A stretch of DNA of 64,000 nt from Sporomusa ovata DSM 2662 (GTDB lineage Bacteria > Bacillota > Negativicutes > Sporomusales > Sporomusaceae), in assembly GCF_000445445.1 (NCBI RefSeq), contig NZ_ASXP01000001.1, positions 728,501-792,500 on the forward strand, given 5' to 3'. Every line of letters begins with the position of its first letter. Within the stretch, counting starts at the first letter, position 1. Below the pieces are notes generated by a model. The model was given only the letters and a program-made list of their open reading frames with translations, made no database searches and was not told the origin of the DNA. Below, one piece after another: positions 15,773-23,363 of this stretch. Made by a program: the position numbers and the translations under genes.

Positions 15773-16138
15773 TTAATGCTTATGATGATGTCCCTCGCAT
15801 TTATCTGTCCCTTCAGGATTTTTAATATACTTTAATAATTGTTGTTCCATTAAATTAAGTGCAGTTTCTACAGAGTAGCCTACCCCGAAATATCGTGTTA
15901 CACATGCTGCCGTTAGTATTTCAAAGGCTGTTGAATTTAATTTTCCGGTAATAATGGCTTCGCAATCATAGTTAATAACTTCATTAGCAAGCTTTTCTTC
16001 TGACAAATCATCTCCATTTTTAATAGCTATGATATTTGAGTTATTCATATTGACAATTAGTAAATAATTGCATGAATTAAATTGTTCAGATACTTCACTG
16101 TTTAAATTTTGTCCATCAGCAGCTACCGCAATATTCAT
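15773..16138 (-). CDS. NifX-fold protein with His-rich tail
   Basis: 121 residues starting MNIAVAADGQNLNSEVSEQF, a dinitrogenase iron-molybdenum cofactor family domain (EAIITGKLNSTAFEIL, then SVETALNLMEQQLLKYI) with a C-terminal CEGHHHKH metal-binding tail. It is more diverged and more A+T-rich than the other NifX proteins in the cluster. Likely a carrier or scaffold for a metal cluster. It lies 91 nt downstream of the MrpORP gene. Confidence 0.8.
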   Translation of the reverse strand: MNIAVAADGQNLNSEVSEQFNSCNYLLIVNMNNSNIIAIKNGDDLSEEKLANEVINYDCEAIITGKLNSTAFEILTAACVTRYFGVGYSVETALNLMEQQLLKYIKNPEGTDKCEGHHHKH

Positions 16139-16229
16139 ACTATCCTCCCTATTTGCTTACTCTTCATCTGGATAAATAAAGGCGCAACTAGAATAAGCTA
16201 GTTGCGCCCGGCCTCAGAGAATGTATTAC

Positions 16230-17444
16230 TTAATGACCGCCGCAGCCATGACCGTGTTCGTGGTCGCCGTGTTCGTGGTCGCAGGTGTTGCCGGAGTCGA
16301 CAAGTTCGCCGCGCAGGTACACAGCAACCAGGTTTTCAGGCGTATCCGAAGGGGCACCGCATGATACTTTTACACCGCGTTGTTGTAAAATAGCCTGTGC
16401 GGCTTCGCCCATGCCGCCGACTATGATGTCGGTACAGCCATGATCGGCTACCCAGTTAGGAATGACACCAGGTGCATGAGGGGGCGGGGTTAGGGTCTCA
16501 TGCTTGACGATTTTGCCATCAGCTATAGTGATGATAGCGAATTGTTCACAATGACCAAAATGGGTACAAAGTTTTCCTTGGACTATGGGAATAGCAATTT
16601 TCATAGTTTTTTCAACACCCTTCTGTTTAGTAGGAAGTTTTTGCAGAAACTGTTCAACAATATGTTGCATGCTCTCTTTGGTATGACTGGTTAACGTGTC
16701 GATACTGCGACCAGCATCACCAGCGGTGACTACGTTAGGGTCAATAGGCAGTTGTCCCAAGAAGGGAAGGTTATAATCAGCTGCAGTTTTTTCGCCGCCG
16801 CCGCTTTTGAAGATGGCATGCATATTGCCGCAGGAAGGACAAACAAAGCCACTCATGTTTTCGATAATGCCTAAAACCGGCATATTGACTTTTTTGCAAA
16901 ATTGGATGGATTTGCGTACATCCGCTAAAGCAATTTCTTGCGGGGTTGTTACGATGACAGCTTGGCAATCAGTTACTGTCTGGGCTACGGTCAGCGGTTC
17001 GTCCCCTGTTCCGGGAGGGCTGTCAATAATCAGAAAGTCAAGTGCACCCCAGTTTACATCTGCTAAGAATTGACGTATAATGCCAATTTTTACTGGACCG
17101 CGCCAGATAAGGGGATCGTCAGGCTGATTCAATAAGCCTTGAATGGATATTACTTTTAAATTGTCATTATATTGATATGGTTGAAACTGGTCGCCATCGG
17201 TATTAAGTCTTAGACCGGTAAGTCCTAAGAGACCGGCAATACTGGGACCATGCACATCGACATCAAGCAGGCCAACTTTATAGCCCTGATTACTTAAGAA
17301 GACTGCCAGGTTAGTGGCAACCGTACTTTTGCCGACGCCACCTTTACCGCTCATGACTAAAATTTTGTGATTGACATTTTGTAAAAATTTGTTGATTTTT
17401 TGATCTTGTGCTTGTAATTCTTGATCACTACTGTTACAGGCCAT
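16230..17444 (-). CDS. MrpORP-like fusion: Mrp/NBP35 ATPase plus NifX domain
   Basis: About 404 residues. Residues 1-275 are an Mrp/ApbC/NBP35-type P-loop ATPase with the deviant Walker A SGKGGVGKST (about 32-41), DVDVHGPS, DSPPGTGDE and the cluster-binding pair Cys202/Cys205 (VCPSCG). Residues about 281-375 are a NifX domain (MKIAIPIVQGKLCTHFGHCEQF), and the last 19 residues are a His/Cys-rich tail. In Desulfovibrio the same fusion, MrpORP, works with ORP. AAGGAG precedes the ATG at 17444 (12 nt); the ATG at 17456 is only 1 nt from that site and less likely. Confidence 0.88.
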   Translation of the reverse strand: MACNSSDQELQAQDQKINKFLQNVNHKILVMSGKGGVGKSTVATNLAVFLSNQGYKVGLLDVDVHGPSIAGLLGLTGLRLNTDGDQFQPYQYNDNLKVISIQGLLNQPDDPLIWRGPVKIGIIRQFLADVNWGALDFLIIDSPPGTGDEPLTVAQTVTDCQAVIVTTPQEIALADVRKSIQFCKKVNMPVLGIIENMSGFVCPSCGNMHAIFKSGGGEKTAADYNLPFLGQLPIDPNVVTAGDAGRSIDTLTSHTKESMQHIVEQFLQKLPTKQKGVEKTMKIAIPIVQGKLCTHFGHCEQFAIITIADGKIVKHETLTPPPHAPGVIPNWVADHGCTDIIVGGMGEAAQAILQQRGVKVSCGAPSDTPENLVAVYLRGELVDSGNTCDHEHGDHEHGHGCGGH

Positions 17445-17491
17445 TTTGAAATCCATCTCCTTGATATTTTGATAGTGATATTATTTCTAGT

Positions 17492-17848
17492 TCATTTAGT
17501 CTCTGGTGCTGTAATAAGCGTTAATTTGCCAGCTAGAAAAGCTGCTAAAGCTTCTTCAACAGTGCCATTCATGGTGCCTATTGAATACATGGCAATATTT
17601 GCTGCATTCACTACCTTAAACGCTTTGGGGCCTACATTGCCGGTGATGAGTACGCTGGCCCCGGTTTTGGCCAGGGATTGTCCTGCCTGGATGCCGGCTC
17701 CATGGGCGGCTTCCAGGTTTTGCGTATTGGGTACGGTGTCCCAGGTATCATTTTCCTGATCATAAAGGACGAAATAATCGGCGCGGCCAAAACGAGAATC
17801 GACGGTTGCCTGGCGGTCTTCGCCGTGCGCAGTAATGGCAATTTTCAT
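17492..17848 (-). CDS. NifX-fold protein, ORP-like
   Basis: 118 residues starting MKIAITAHGEDRQATVDSRFG, with VLITGNVGPKAFKVV and VEEALAAFLAGKL. It is a close paralogue of 13035-13409, with about two thirds of residues alike by eye. The start at 17848 has GAGGAA 7 nt upstream, and the longer open frame is rejected. It sits between the two ferredoxin-ATPases and the MrpORP gene, the position of the cluster-carrying orange protein in Desulfovibrio orp loci. Confidence 0.85.
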   Translation of the reverse strand: MKIAITAHGEDRQATVDSRFGRADYFVLYDQENDTWDTVPNTQNLEAAHGAGIQAGQSLAKTGASVLITGNVGPKAFKVVNAANIAMYSIGTMNGTVEEALAAFLAGKLTLITAPETK

Positions 17849-17955
17849 GGTGTGGTTCCTCGCTTTCTTAAGAATTTGTTGTAAGGCACTATTTCTCACA
17901 GGCGAATGGCCGGTTCCACAGGGGGAGCAGCCTAGACTCCCTGGAAATGCATTCA

Positions 17956-18873
17956 TTAACGGAAAATATTAAATTTCCGACGGAGCGAGTCGAATTTTCT
18001 GTCATTTTGGGGGATATTTAAGCGGCTTGCGATGTTTTGCCAAAGCCCGGTCAGTTCTTCAGTGACATTTCCATCTACCACTTCTAATACTGTTTTTCCG
18101 GCTTGAATAGCGCTGCGGAAGGTGTCACTGTAGGGGATTTGGCCAAATATCGGAATGTCTTTGCTGTGGCACCAGGTTCTTATTTGTTCCGTATTTTCCG
18201 GGTGCAGCGTACTTTTATTGATGCATACGGCTAGGGGCAATTTGAAGTGGGCAACTAAATCTGCTAACCGTGCCAAGTCATGCATGCTAGACAAAGATGG
18301 TTCTACGACAGCCAGTGCTAAAGTGGCGCCAGATAAGGCAGCAATAGCCGGGCAGCCGATGCCAGGTGGTCCGTCAGTAATAATAAGGGGCAGATGCCCG
18401 GCGGTAGCAATTTTTTTAGCTTCTTGCCGAACCTTGCTAACCAGTTTGCCAGAGTTTTCTATCGCAAGGCCGAGTTCAGCGTGTATTAAGCAGCCAAAGC
18501 GAGTGTCAGAGATAAACCAGTGGCCTGCTTGTTTTTCCTGCATGGCGATAGCGTGTTCGGGGCAGTTAAAGGCGCATACACCGCAGCCTTCGCAGTCTAG
18601 CGGTGTGGTAATAACACCGGCAGTAATGGCGCCAAACCGGCATAGGTCGGTGCATTTGCCGCAGTGTGTACAGACTTGTACATCAATATGTGGTTGAAAC
18701 CCGGCTGTAAATACATGGGTTTCCTTGATAGTAGCGCCGCTAACCAGATGGAAGTTGGCCGCATCCACATCGCAGTCCACCATTACCTTTTGCGGTGCCT
18801 GGCAGGCGAGAGCTGCGCTGATGCTGGTTTTGCCTGTACCGCCTTTGCCGCTGACAATGACTAATTCTTTCAT
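17956..18873 (-). CDS. ParA/MinD-like ATPase with two 4Fe-4S ferredoxin motifs (second)
   Basis: 305 residues. The deviant Walker A SGKGGTGKTS is at 8-17, and a ferredoxin insertion carries two 4Fe-4S sets: Cys68/71/74/78 and Cys94/97/100/104. DGPPGIGCP forms the switch. This MinD-superfamily subgroup with inserted ferredoxin domains occurs as a tandem pair in orp clusters and is thought to assemble or deliver a metal cluster. The start overlaps the preceding gene by four bases (ATGA). A 108-nt gap leads to the NifX gene. Confidence 0.88.
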   Translation of the reverse strand: MKELVIVSGKGGTGKTSISAALACQAPQKVMVDCDVDAANFHLVSGATIKETHVFTAGFQPHIDVQVCTHCGKCTDLCRFGAITAGVITTPLDCEGCGVCAFNCPEHAIAMQEKQAGHWFISDTRFGCLIHAELGLAIENSGKLVSKVRQEAKKIATAGHLPLIITDGPPGIGCPAIAALSGATLALAVVEPSLSSMHDLARLADLVAHFKLPLAVCINKSTLHPENTEQIRTWCHSKDIPIFGQIPYSDTFRSAIQAGKTVLEVVDGNVTEELTGLWQNIASRLNIPQNDRKFDSLRRKFNIFR

Positions 18874-19721
18874 GCTCTCGCGCTCCTTTCAGCTTTAAGT
18901 TGTTGCCAGATAGCAGCAGCGATGTTTTGAAAATCAGCTGGTATGCAACCTGCAGCATACTGTTTGGCAAAGGAAAGACTGTGAGGAATTTTGGCCAAGA
19001 CTGGAATTTGACGGCTCGAACAAAAGGCTTCAATATTTTCGTCGCCAGCAGCAGCATCACTTTTATTAATTACAACACCAGTCGGTATTTGGAGCAGGTG
19101 GGTAATGTTCATGGCTAATTCCAGATCATGTTTGCCAAAAGGAGTTGGTTCAGTAACTAAGATACAAAAATCGCTGTTTTTGACGGCAGTGACCATGGAG
19201 CAGGAGGTGCCGGGGGGACAATCTAGCAGGATATCGCCTGTAAGCTGCGAGCTTGCTTGTTTCATTTGTTTAATGAGTGGTACAGCGCTGGGAGTACCCA
19301 CTTTGAGGGTACCGTTTATAAGGTGAATGCCTGGCTGGGCGGCAGCTGTTCCGGTCATAAGGGTGCCAATTATCTTTTGCTCTTCGCAGATGGCGTTATG
19401 CCGGCAGGCAAGCAGGCAACCGCCGCAACTATGACATAGTTCGTCAAACAACAGGGCTGATTTACCGGAAACTGCGATTGCACTGAACAGGCAAACGGCT
19501 GAACAAGCGCCGCAACCGTTGCAACGGTCACTATCAATGCGAGGCACCATGACGGTAATATTCTGACCTGGGCCTTGCCACTTTGGCTGGAGAAACAAAT
19601 GACAGTTCGGTTCTTCCACGTCGCAGTCAATCAGGGTGATTTGAGAATGCGCGGCAGCAAGCAATAAGGCTAAGGTTGTTTTGCCGGTACCGCCTTTGCC
19701 GCTGGCAATGCTGATAAGCAC
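18870..19721 (-). CDS. ParA/MinD-like ATPase with two 4Fe-4S ferredoxin motifs (first)
   Basis: 283 residues, paralogous to the following gene. Walker A SGKGGTGKTT at 7-16, two 4Fe-4S sets at Cys67/70/73/77 and Cys96/99/102/106, and DCPPGTSCSM as the switch. It is expected to form a heterodimer with the second ATPase. The start is preceded by AAGGAGG. An ATGAA-N6-TTCAT operator lies 20-43 nt upstream, so it may have its own regulated promoter besides read-through from the DUF134 gene. Confidence 0.88.
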   Translation of the reverse strand: MLISIASGKGGTGKTTLALLLAAAHSQITLIDCDVEEPNCHLFLQPKWQGPGQNITVMVPRIDSDRCNGCGACSAVCLFSAIAVSGKSALLFDELCHSCGGCLLACRHNAICEEQKIIGTLMTGTAAAQPGIHLINGTLKVGTPSAVPLIKQMKQASSQLTGDILLDCPPGTSCSMVTAVKNSDFCILVTEPTPFGKHDLELAMNITHLLQIPTGVVINKSDAAAGDENIEAFCSSRQIPVLAKIPHSLSFAKQYAAGCIPADFQNIAAAIWQQLKAERSARA

Positions 19722-19740
19722 AGAGTTTCCTCCTTTGTAG

Positions 19741-19764
19741 AATTATGAATCATGTTTCATAATT
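19741..19764 (-). promoter_or_regulatory. Palindromic operator upstream of the ferredoxin-ATPase genes
   Basis: AATTATGAA (19741-19749), six bases, TTCATAATT (19756-19764): perfect 9-nt arms of the same motif as the other operators. On the minus strand an extended -10 like TGTTAAAAT overlaps its upstream side. Confidence 0.65.
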
Positions 19765-19776
19765 TTAACAAAAATT

Positions 19777-20211
19777 CTATTCCTCGTCGCGACTGACCAC
19801 AGATGCTTCACACGCAGGGCATGATAGGTCATGGCAACGTTGTCCGTTGCCGCGCGGCAATGTCCATTTATGACCGCAGACTTGGCAGACAAAATGCCGT
19901 AGATCGGTTTGGCAGTGGCGGTCGATGCGAAAAGTTCCGCCGTCAACCCGAAGAGCATGACCTCCCCACAGGGCAGCAGCTATTTTTCGATGCGCCGTAT
20001 TGACAATTCGATGAAAGGTGGGGCGGGAGATTTCCATGCGTTCCGCCGCTGCGGCTTGATCGAGTTGTTCGATATCAGCTAACCGGATAGTTTCCATTTC
20101 TTCAATTGTTAAGATAACTTCCTCTAGATTGCGTAAAGGAACTCCTGCAGGCTTGTAGTGAGTAACTGGTGGTAGTTGTTCAACGCGACGTTCTTTGTGT
20201 GGGCGAGCCAT
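19777..20211 (-). CDS. DUF134-family DNA-binding regulator
   Basis: 144 residues. It begins MARPHKERRVEQLPPVTHYKP, with a sigma-70-region-4-like helix-turn-helix (EMETIRLADIEQLDQAAAAERMEISRPTFHRIV) typical of DUF134 proteins. The C-terminal half carries Cys pairs (CQVCGHKW, CPACEAS) that look like a zinc ribbon or metal sensor. It is the first gene after a strong promoter overlapped by the palindromic operator, so it probably regulates itself and the ORP-like units. The target assignment is inference. Confidence 0.85.
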   Translation of the reverse strand: MARPHKERRVEQLPPVTHYKPAGVPLRNLEEVILTIEEMETIRLADIEQLDQAAAAERMEISRPTFHRIVNTAHRKIAAALWGGHALRVDGGTFRIDRHCQTDLRHFVCQVCGHKWTLPRGNGQRCHDLSCPACEASVVSRDEE

Positions 20212-20226
20212 AGTGCTCCTTTCAAA

Positions 20227-20277
20227 TTATGAAATATATTTCATAAACAATATATAATATTTTATCCAGTATGTCAA
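20227..20277 (-). promoter_or_regulatory. Promoter and palindromic operator of the DUF134 gene
   Basis: On the minus strand TTGACA (20277-20272), a 17-nt spacer and TATATT (20254-20249) are followed by the operator TTATGAA-N6-TTCATAA at 20227-20246. Confidence 0.75.
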
Positions 20278-20313
20278 GGAATATTCTTCTATGCAAAATT
20301 TAGTACTCAAATG

Positions 20314-20664
20314 TTAAACCGGTTCGCATTGTTTACAATAGTGGCATTTGGTTTTGTGTTTACTAGTGGCGTTTAGTCCCCAATTTCTCATAGCAACCAT
20401 AATTGGTAAAAGACTTTTACCTAAAGGAGTTAATGAATATTCAACCCGTGGCGGAATTTCTGAAAATACTTTTCTTTCAATAAGTCCGTTAGTTTCCATT
20501 TCCCGAAGTTGTTGTGTCAATATTTTTGCGCTGATAGGCCGAATACTCTTATGCAATTCACCAAAGCGCTTTCCAGCTTCCAGTAGTTCACGAATTATGA
20601 GAATTGTCCATTTTCCACTTATCAGAGAGAGGGTTATCTCTATCGGGCATTTTGTTATTTCCAT
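20314..20664 (-). CDS. HxlR-family transcriptional regulator
   Basis: 116 residues starting MEITKCPIEITLSLISGKWT, the signature of HxlR winged-helix regulators (Cys6, KWTILIIRELL, FGELHKSI, ILTQQLREMETNGLI). The tail has CHYCKQC, not typical for the family and possibly redox- or metal-responsive. It is divergent from the flavin-fold gene at 20838, which it probably controls. The intergenic space contains the inverted repeat AAACCTAC-GTTA-GTAGGTTT at 20695-20714. Confidence 0.88.
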   Translation of the reverse strand: MEITKCPIEITLSLISGKWTILIIRELLEAGKRFGELHKSIRPISAKILTQQLREMETNGLIERKVFSEIPPRVEYSLTPLGKSLLPIMVAMRNWGLNATSKHKTKCHYCKQCEPV

Positions 20665-20694
20665 AATCTGTTCTCCTGTTATACCGTATGTGTG

Positions 20695-20714
20695 AAACCT
20701 ACGTTAGTAGGTTT
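20695..20714. promoter_or_regulatory. Inverted repeat, probable HxlR operator
   Basis: AAACCTAC and GTAGGTTT are perfect arms around GTTA, lying between the divergent HxlR and flavin-fold genes. A second, weaker one (CCTTTTGG...CCAAAAG) follows at about 20720-20746. Confidence 0.55.
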
Positions 20715-20837
20715 AATTACCTTTTGGTTACCTATGTTACCCAAAAGTGCATACTTGTTTTTGTGGAACTGCAAGTATATTATAATGTTAGCAGCTGCCT
20801 AAATTGAAAAAACAAATAATAAAAGGGGAAATAGGTA

Positions 20838-21227
20838 ATGAAAGCATTAAATTCGGAAGTTAAGGCTTTTCTTGATGCAAATAAAATGTGGGTACTTGCA
20901 ACTGCGGGAAATACCCCAAATGCTGTGCCTATATATTTTACCAAGGTGCTTGATGACAACAGGTTGATGCTTGTTGATGTTTTTATGAAAAAGACACTTG
21001 AAAACATTAAAAATAATTCTAAAGTAGCAGTTGCAGTATATAATGCAGAGAAACTTCAAGGGTATCAGCTTAAAGGGACTGCTACATATTTAAGTGAAGG
21101 CCCGCTTGTTGATCAGGGTAATACGATGGCATCTGCACTTAAGTTAACAGCTAAAGGCGTAATAACTATTGATGTTGAAGAAGTATTAGTAACGTCCCCA
21201 GGCCCGGATATCGGAAAATCCCTCTAA
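20838..21227 (+). CDS. Pyridoxamine 5'-phosphate oxidase-fold protein
   Basis: 129 residues starting MKALNSEVKAFLDANKMWVLAT, a short FMN-binding split-barrel protein (NAVPIYFTKVLDDNRLMLVD, KTLENIKNNSKVAVAVYN, GYQLKGTATYL). Such proteins are often induced by redox stress and paired with HxlR or MarR regulators, as here. AAAGGGG precedes the ATG. Its 3' side touches an orphan operator/promoter on the opposite strand. Confidence 0.85.
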   Translation: MKALNSEVKAFLDANKMWVLATAGNTPNAVPIYFTKVLDDNRLMLVDVFMKKTLENIKNNSKVAVAVYNAEKLQGYQLKGTATYLSEGPLVDQGNTMASALKLTAKGVITIDVEEVLVTSPGPDIGKSL

Positions 21228-21233
21228 TTATTT

Positions 21234-21292
21234 GAAATATATTTCATAATTTCTACCGTATATAATATATACTTTATGGGAAGAACTGTCAA
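21234..21292 (-). promoter_or_regulatory. Orphan copy of the ORP promoter/operator module
   Basis: On the minus strand TTGACA (21292-21287), a 17-nt spacer, TATATT (21269-21264), then the operator half-sites GAA-N6-TTCATAATT at 21234-21251. No minus-strand gene starts behind it; it points into the 3' end of the flavin-fold gene. It is the same module as at 15226-15281 and 20227-20277. Confidence 0.6.
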
Positions 21293-21361
21293 CTTATTTG
21301 CGCAAATTCTTCAAATAGTTATCTCTTAAAAAAATATATGCCATAAAACCTTCTCTCTTTG

Positions 21362-21387
21362 CCCCGGTATTCCGGGGTACTTTTTTA
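21362..21387 (+). terminator. Rho-independent terminator
   Basis: CCCCGG-TATT-CCGGGG followed by TAC and six T. It is about 130 nt downstream of the flavin-fold gene. The remaining 21390-21520 shows nothing recognisable. Confidence 0.7.
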
Positions 21388-21533
21388 GCTATGTGTCGAA
21401 AAAACAGCCCCTTTGCTAGACGACCACAGCTTTCCAACCGGCTTTAAAACACGGTTCATTTGGCCTATCTGTGTAGTTCTCAAAGCGAGGCAGTTGCTTA
21501 ATCTCTAATCGTTACCTAAAGGAGGAAATAATA

Positions 21534-22286
21534 GTGTTGACTGTACAAAAACGACTGATTAATTTTTTGCTACCCCATGCGGAACAGATAGCAATTAAAG
21601 ATGTACGCATTGGGCTTGGGTATACTGCAGTAAAGATTGAAAATGGTCATGGAGGAGTGGCGTGGACTCCAAAATCTTCGACGGCTAGCTGCACCCATTT
21701 CCAAGGCGCCGGAACGCTTGTTGGGCGCCCGGTAAAAGAAGTGTTAACTATGCTTGGCGACGAGGTGTCTAGCTTGGCGCGTGCGCTTGGCCTGGCGACA
21801 GCAAATGCTTTGCTTGCGTCTCTGTCAACCCCTTCGACATTGAAGGAAGAAGTCATCTCGTCGCTTAATATTACTCATAATGACCGGGTAGCTATGGTTG
21901 GATATTTCGCACCGGTAATAGGCCAATTGCGCAAGACAGGATGTCAGCTTGATATCTTGGAATTAAATGATAAGCACGGCGATACGCTTCCCCCTGAAAA
22001 AGCCGGCGATGTCTTGAACTCCTGTACGATAGCCATCATTACTGGTACGTCGCTAATCAATGGAACATTTGACGGATTAAATGCCGGACTGGGAGAGCCT
22101 CGCGCGGCTGTGTTGTTAGGGCCATCTTCGCCTTTGTGTGGTGATGTCTTCAAGGATACAAAAATCACCCACGTGGCCGGATCCCGGGTACTTGATACGG
22201 ACGCCGTGTTACGCATTGTTTCGGAAGGAGGCGGCACCATGCTTATGAAGCGATATTTGAATTTCGAGACAGTATTGGTCAGATAA
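21534..22286 (+). CDS. DUF364 (putative heavy-metal chelation) protein
   Basis: 250 residues. The N-terminal part (to about 85) has the enolase-like fold described for DUF4213, and the C-terminal part is a Rossmann-like DUF364 domain (DRVAMVGYFAPVIGQLRKTGCQLDILELN, IITGTSLINGTFDGLN, VLLGPSSPLCGDVFKD). The family is named for suspected heavy-metal chelation; function unproven. The start is GTG at 21534, 7 nt after AAAGGAGG. It stands at the head of the metal-uptake-like region and ends in a strong hairpin, so it is a separate transcript. Confidence 0.8.
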   Translation: MLTVQKRLINFLLPHAEQIAIKDVRIGLGYTAVKIENGHGGVAWTPKSSTASCTHFQGAGTLVGRPVKEVLTMLGDEVSSLARALGLATANALLASLSTPSTLKEEVISSLNITHNDRVAMVGYFAPVIGQLRKTGCQLDILELNDKHGDTLPPEKAGDVLNSCTIAIITGTSLINGTFDGLNAGLGEPRAAVLLGPSSPLCGDVFKDTKITHVAGSRVLDTDAVLRIVSEGGGTMLMKRYLNFETVLVR

Positions 22287-22349
22287 TACAGTTTTCGTCA
22301 ATTTTTGAATAATCGTATTTAGATAGTAACATCAGCGATTAAGGAAAGC

Positions 22350-22406
22350 TTAAACTAAAATTGCCAAGCCTATCCGTGAGGACAGGGCTTGGCAATTTTA
22401 GTTTAA
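22350..22406. terminator. Perfect 21-bp hairpin between convergent genes
   Basis: 22350-22370 is the exact reverse complement of 22386-22406, with a 15-nt loop. It separates the DUF364 gene from the minus-strand Crp/Fnr gene and can end both transcripts. Confidence 0.75.
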
Positions 22407-22481
22407 ATGCTCTAATAAAACACATAAAAAATATTGAATTAATGTTTTTTCCCCTAAAGAAGATATAGCGGTTCAACAAAT

Positions 22482-23180
22482 CTAGTCTGGACATTCTAAG
22501 ATTTCTTTTAAAATATTCACATTACGAAGCGTGATAGATGTGTGATAAAAGTCAATAATATTTTCATCGCGCATGCGAGAAATTTCTTTAGATAAAGCGG
22601 GGCGGGAGACATACAAGAAATCAGCTAATTCATTACGGTTTAATAATAGGGTAAACGTTTTTTCTCCCTTAGTTTCATATTGTTCCAGAAGATACATGCA
22701 AATTTTTTTTCGCAAGCTTTTGAGCGCAAAATATTCCAGCTTACGATGGAGAAAACAAACATTTTTTGATACTAAAATTAACATATTTCGTAATAATTGT
22801 TCAAGCCCTAAAAAAGTATTTTTGTTGTCTGCAATTTTTGCACGCGATAAAAACATCACAGTACAGTCAGTTTTGGCAACTATAGATATTGGCCAATTAG
22901 TTTGCTGCGAAAATATAGCTCTAATTCCGAAACAATCCCCACTTTCAAATTCTTTAAATAATATGCATTTGCCTGTCAGGTTTTCTTTTATAAGTGACAC
23001 CTTACCGTGAATTAATATACCTAATTCAGTTATTTTTTCATTTTGTTTAATAATATAGGAATCGGCTGAGTAATGTAACAATTCTGGTTTAAGGTAGGCA
23101 AACATCGTGTTTAACATATCAACAGAAATGCCGGAGAATATAGCAAATTTTGAAACTAGTTTGACTAAGTCTTCTTGCAA
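22482..23180 (-). CDS. Crp/Fnr-family transcriptional regulator
   Basis: About 232 residues: an N-terminal cyclic-nucleotide-like beta barrel (HYSADSYIIKQNEKITELGILIHGKVSLI, ESGDCFGIRAIFS) and a C-terminal HTH (LLNRNELADFLYVSRPALSKEISRMRDENII). There is no N-terminal Cys cluster, so it is not an Fe-S Fnr; the effector is unknown. The frame stays open to 23258, but family alignment and an inverted repeat in that stretch favour the TTG at 23180. It is divergent from the uptake operon at 23364 and probably regulates it. Confidence 0.8.
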   Translation of the reverse strand: MQEDLVKLVSKFAIFSGISVDMLNTMFAYLKPELLHYSADSYIIKQNEKITELGILIHGKVSLIKENLTGKCILFKEFESGDCFGIRAIFSQQTNWPISIVAKTDCTVMFLSRAKIADNKNTFLGLEQLLRNMLILVSKNVCFLHRKLEYFALKSLRKKICMYLLEQYETKGEKTFTLLLNRNELADFLYVSRPALSKEISRMRDENIIDFYHTSITLRNVNILKEILECPD

Positions 23181-23203
23181 TATTATCACAACCTTTTTCG
23201 ATT

Positions 23204-23340
23204 GGTAATCGAGATTACCGACAGTAGCTTTATAAATGAGTATACTATATATCGACAATGATTTGCAACAAAAACAAACAATAATGAATAGTAACGATTT
23301 AAAAAAATAAATGTGTTTATTTATGTTTATTTTTGTTGCA
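23204..23340. promoter_or_regulatory. Divergent control region with two inverted repeats
   Basis: GGTAATC-GA-GATTACC at 23204-23219 is a 7-2-7 inverted repeat. Further right, TGCAACAAAAACAAAC (23264-23279) pairs with 23325-23340 with one mismatch. Both lie between the Crp/Fnr gene and the uptake operon, where a Crp-type regulator would bind. Confidence 0.55.
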
Positions 23341-23363
23341 GAAAAGTATTGGAGGAGGACAAA

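Noticed and set aside
18155..18697. 180-codon plus-strand frame opposite the ferredoxin-ATPase
   Set aside because: Antisense shadow of a gene with clear Walker and Cys motifs; no start signal.
21390..21520. Riboswitch or small RNA before the DUF364 gene
   Set aside because: No convincing conserved motif or stable hairpin was seen beyond the terminator at 21362-21387.
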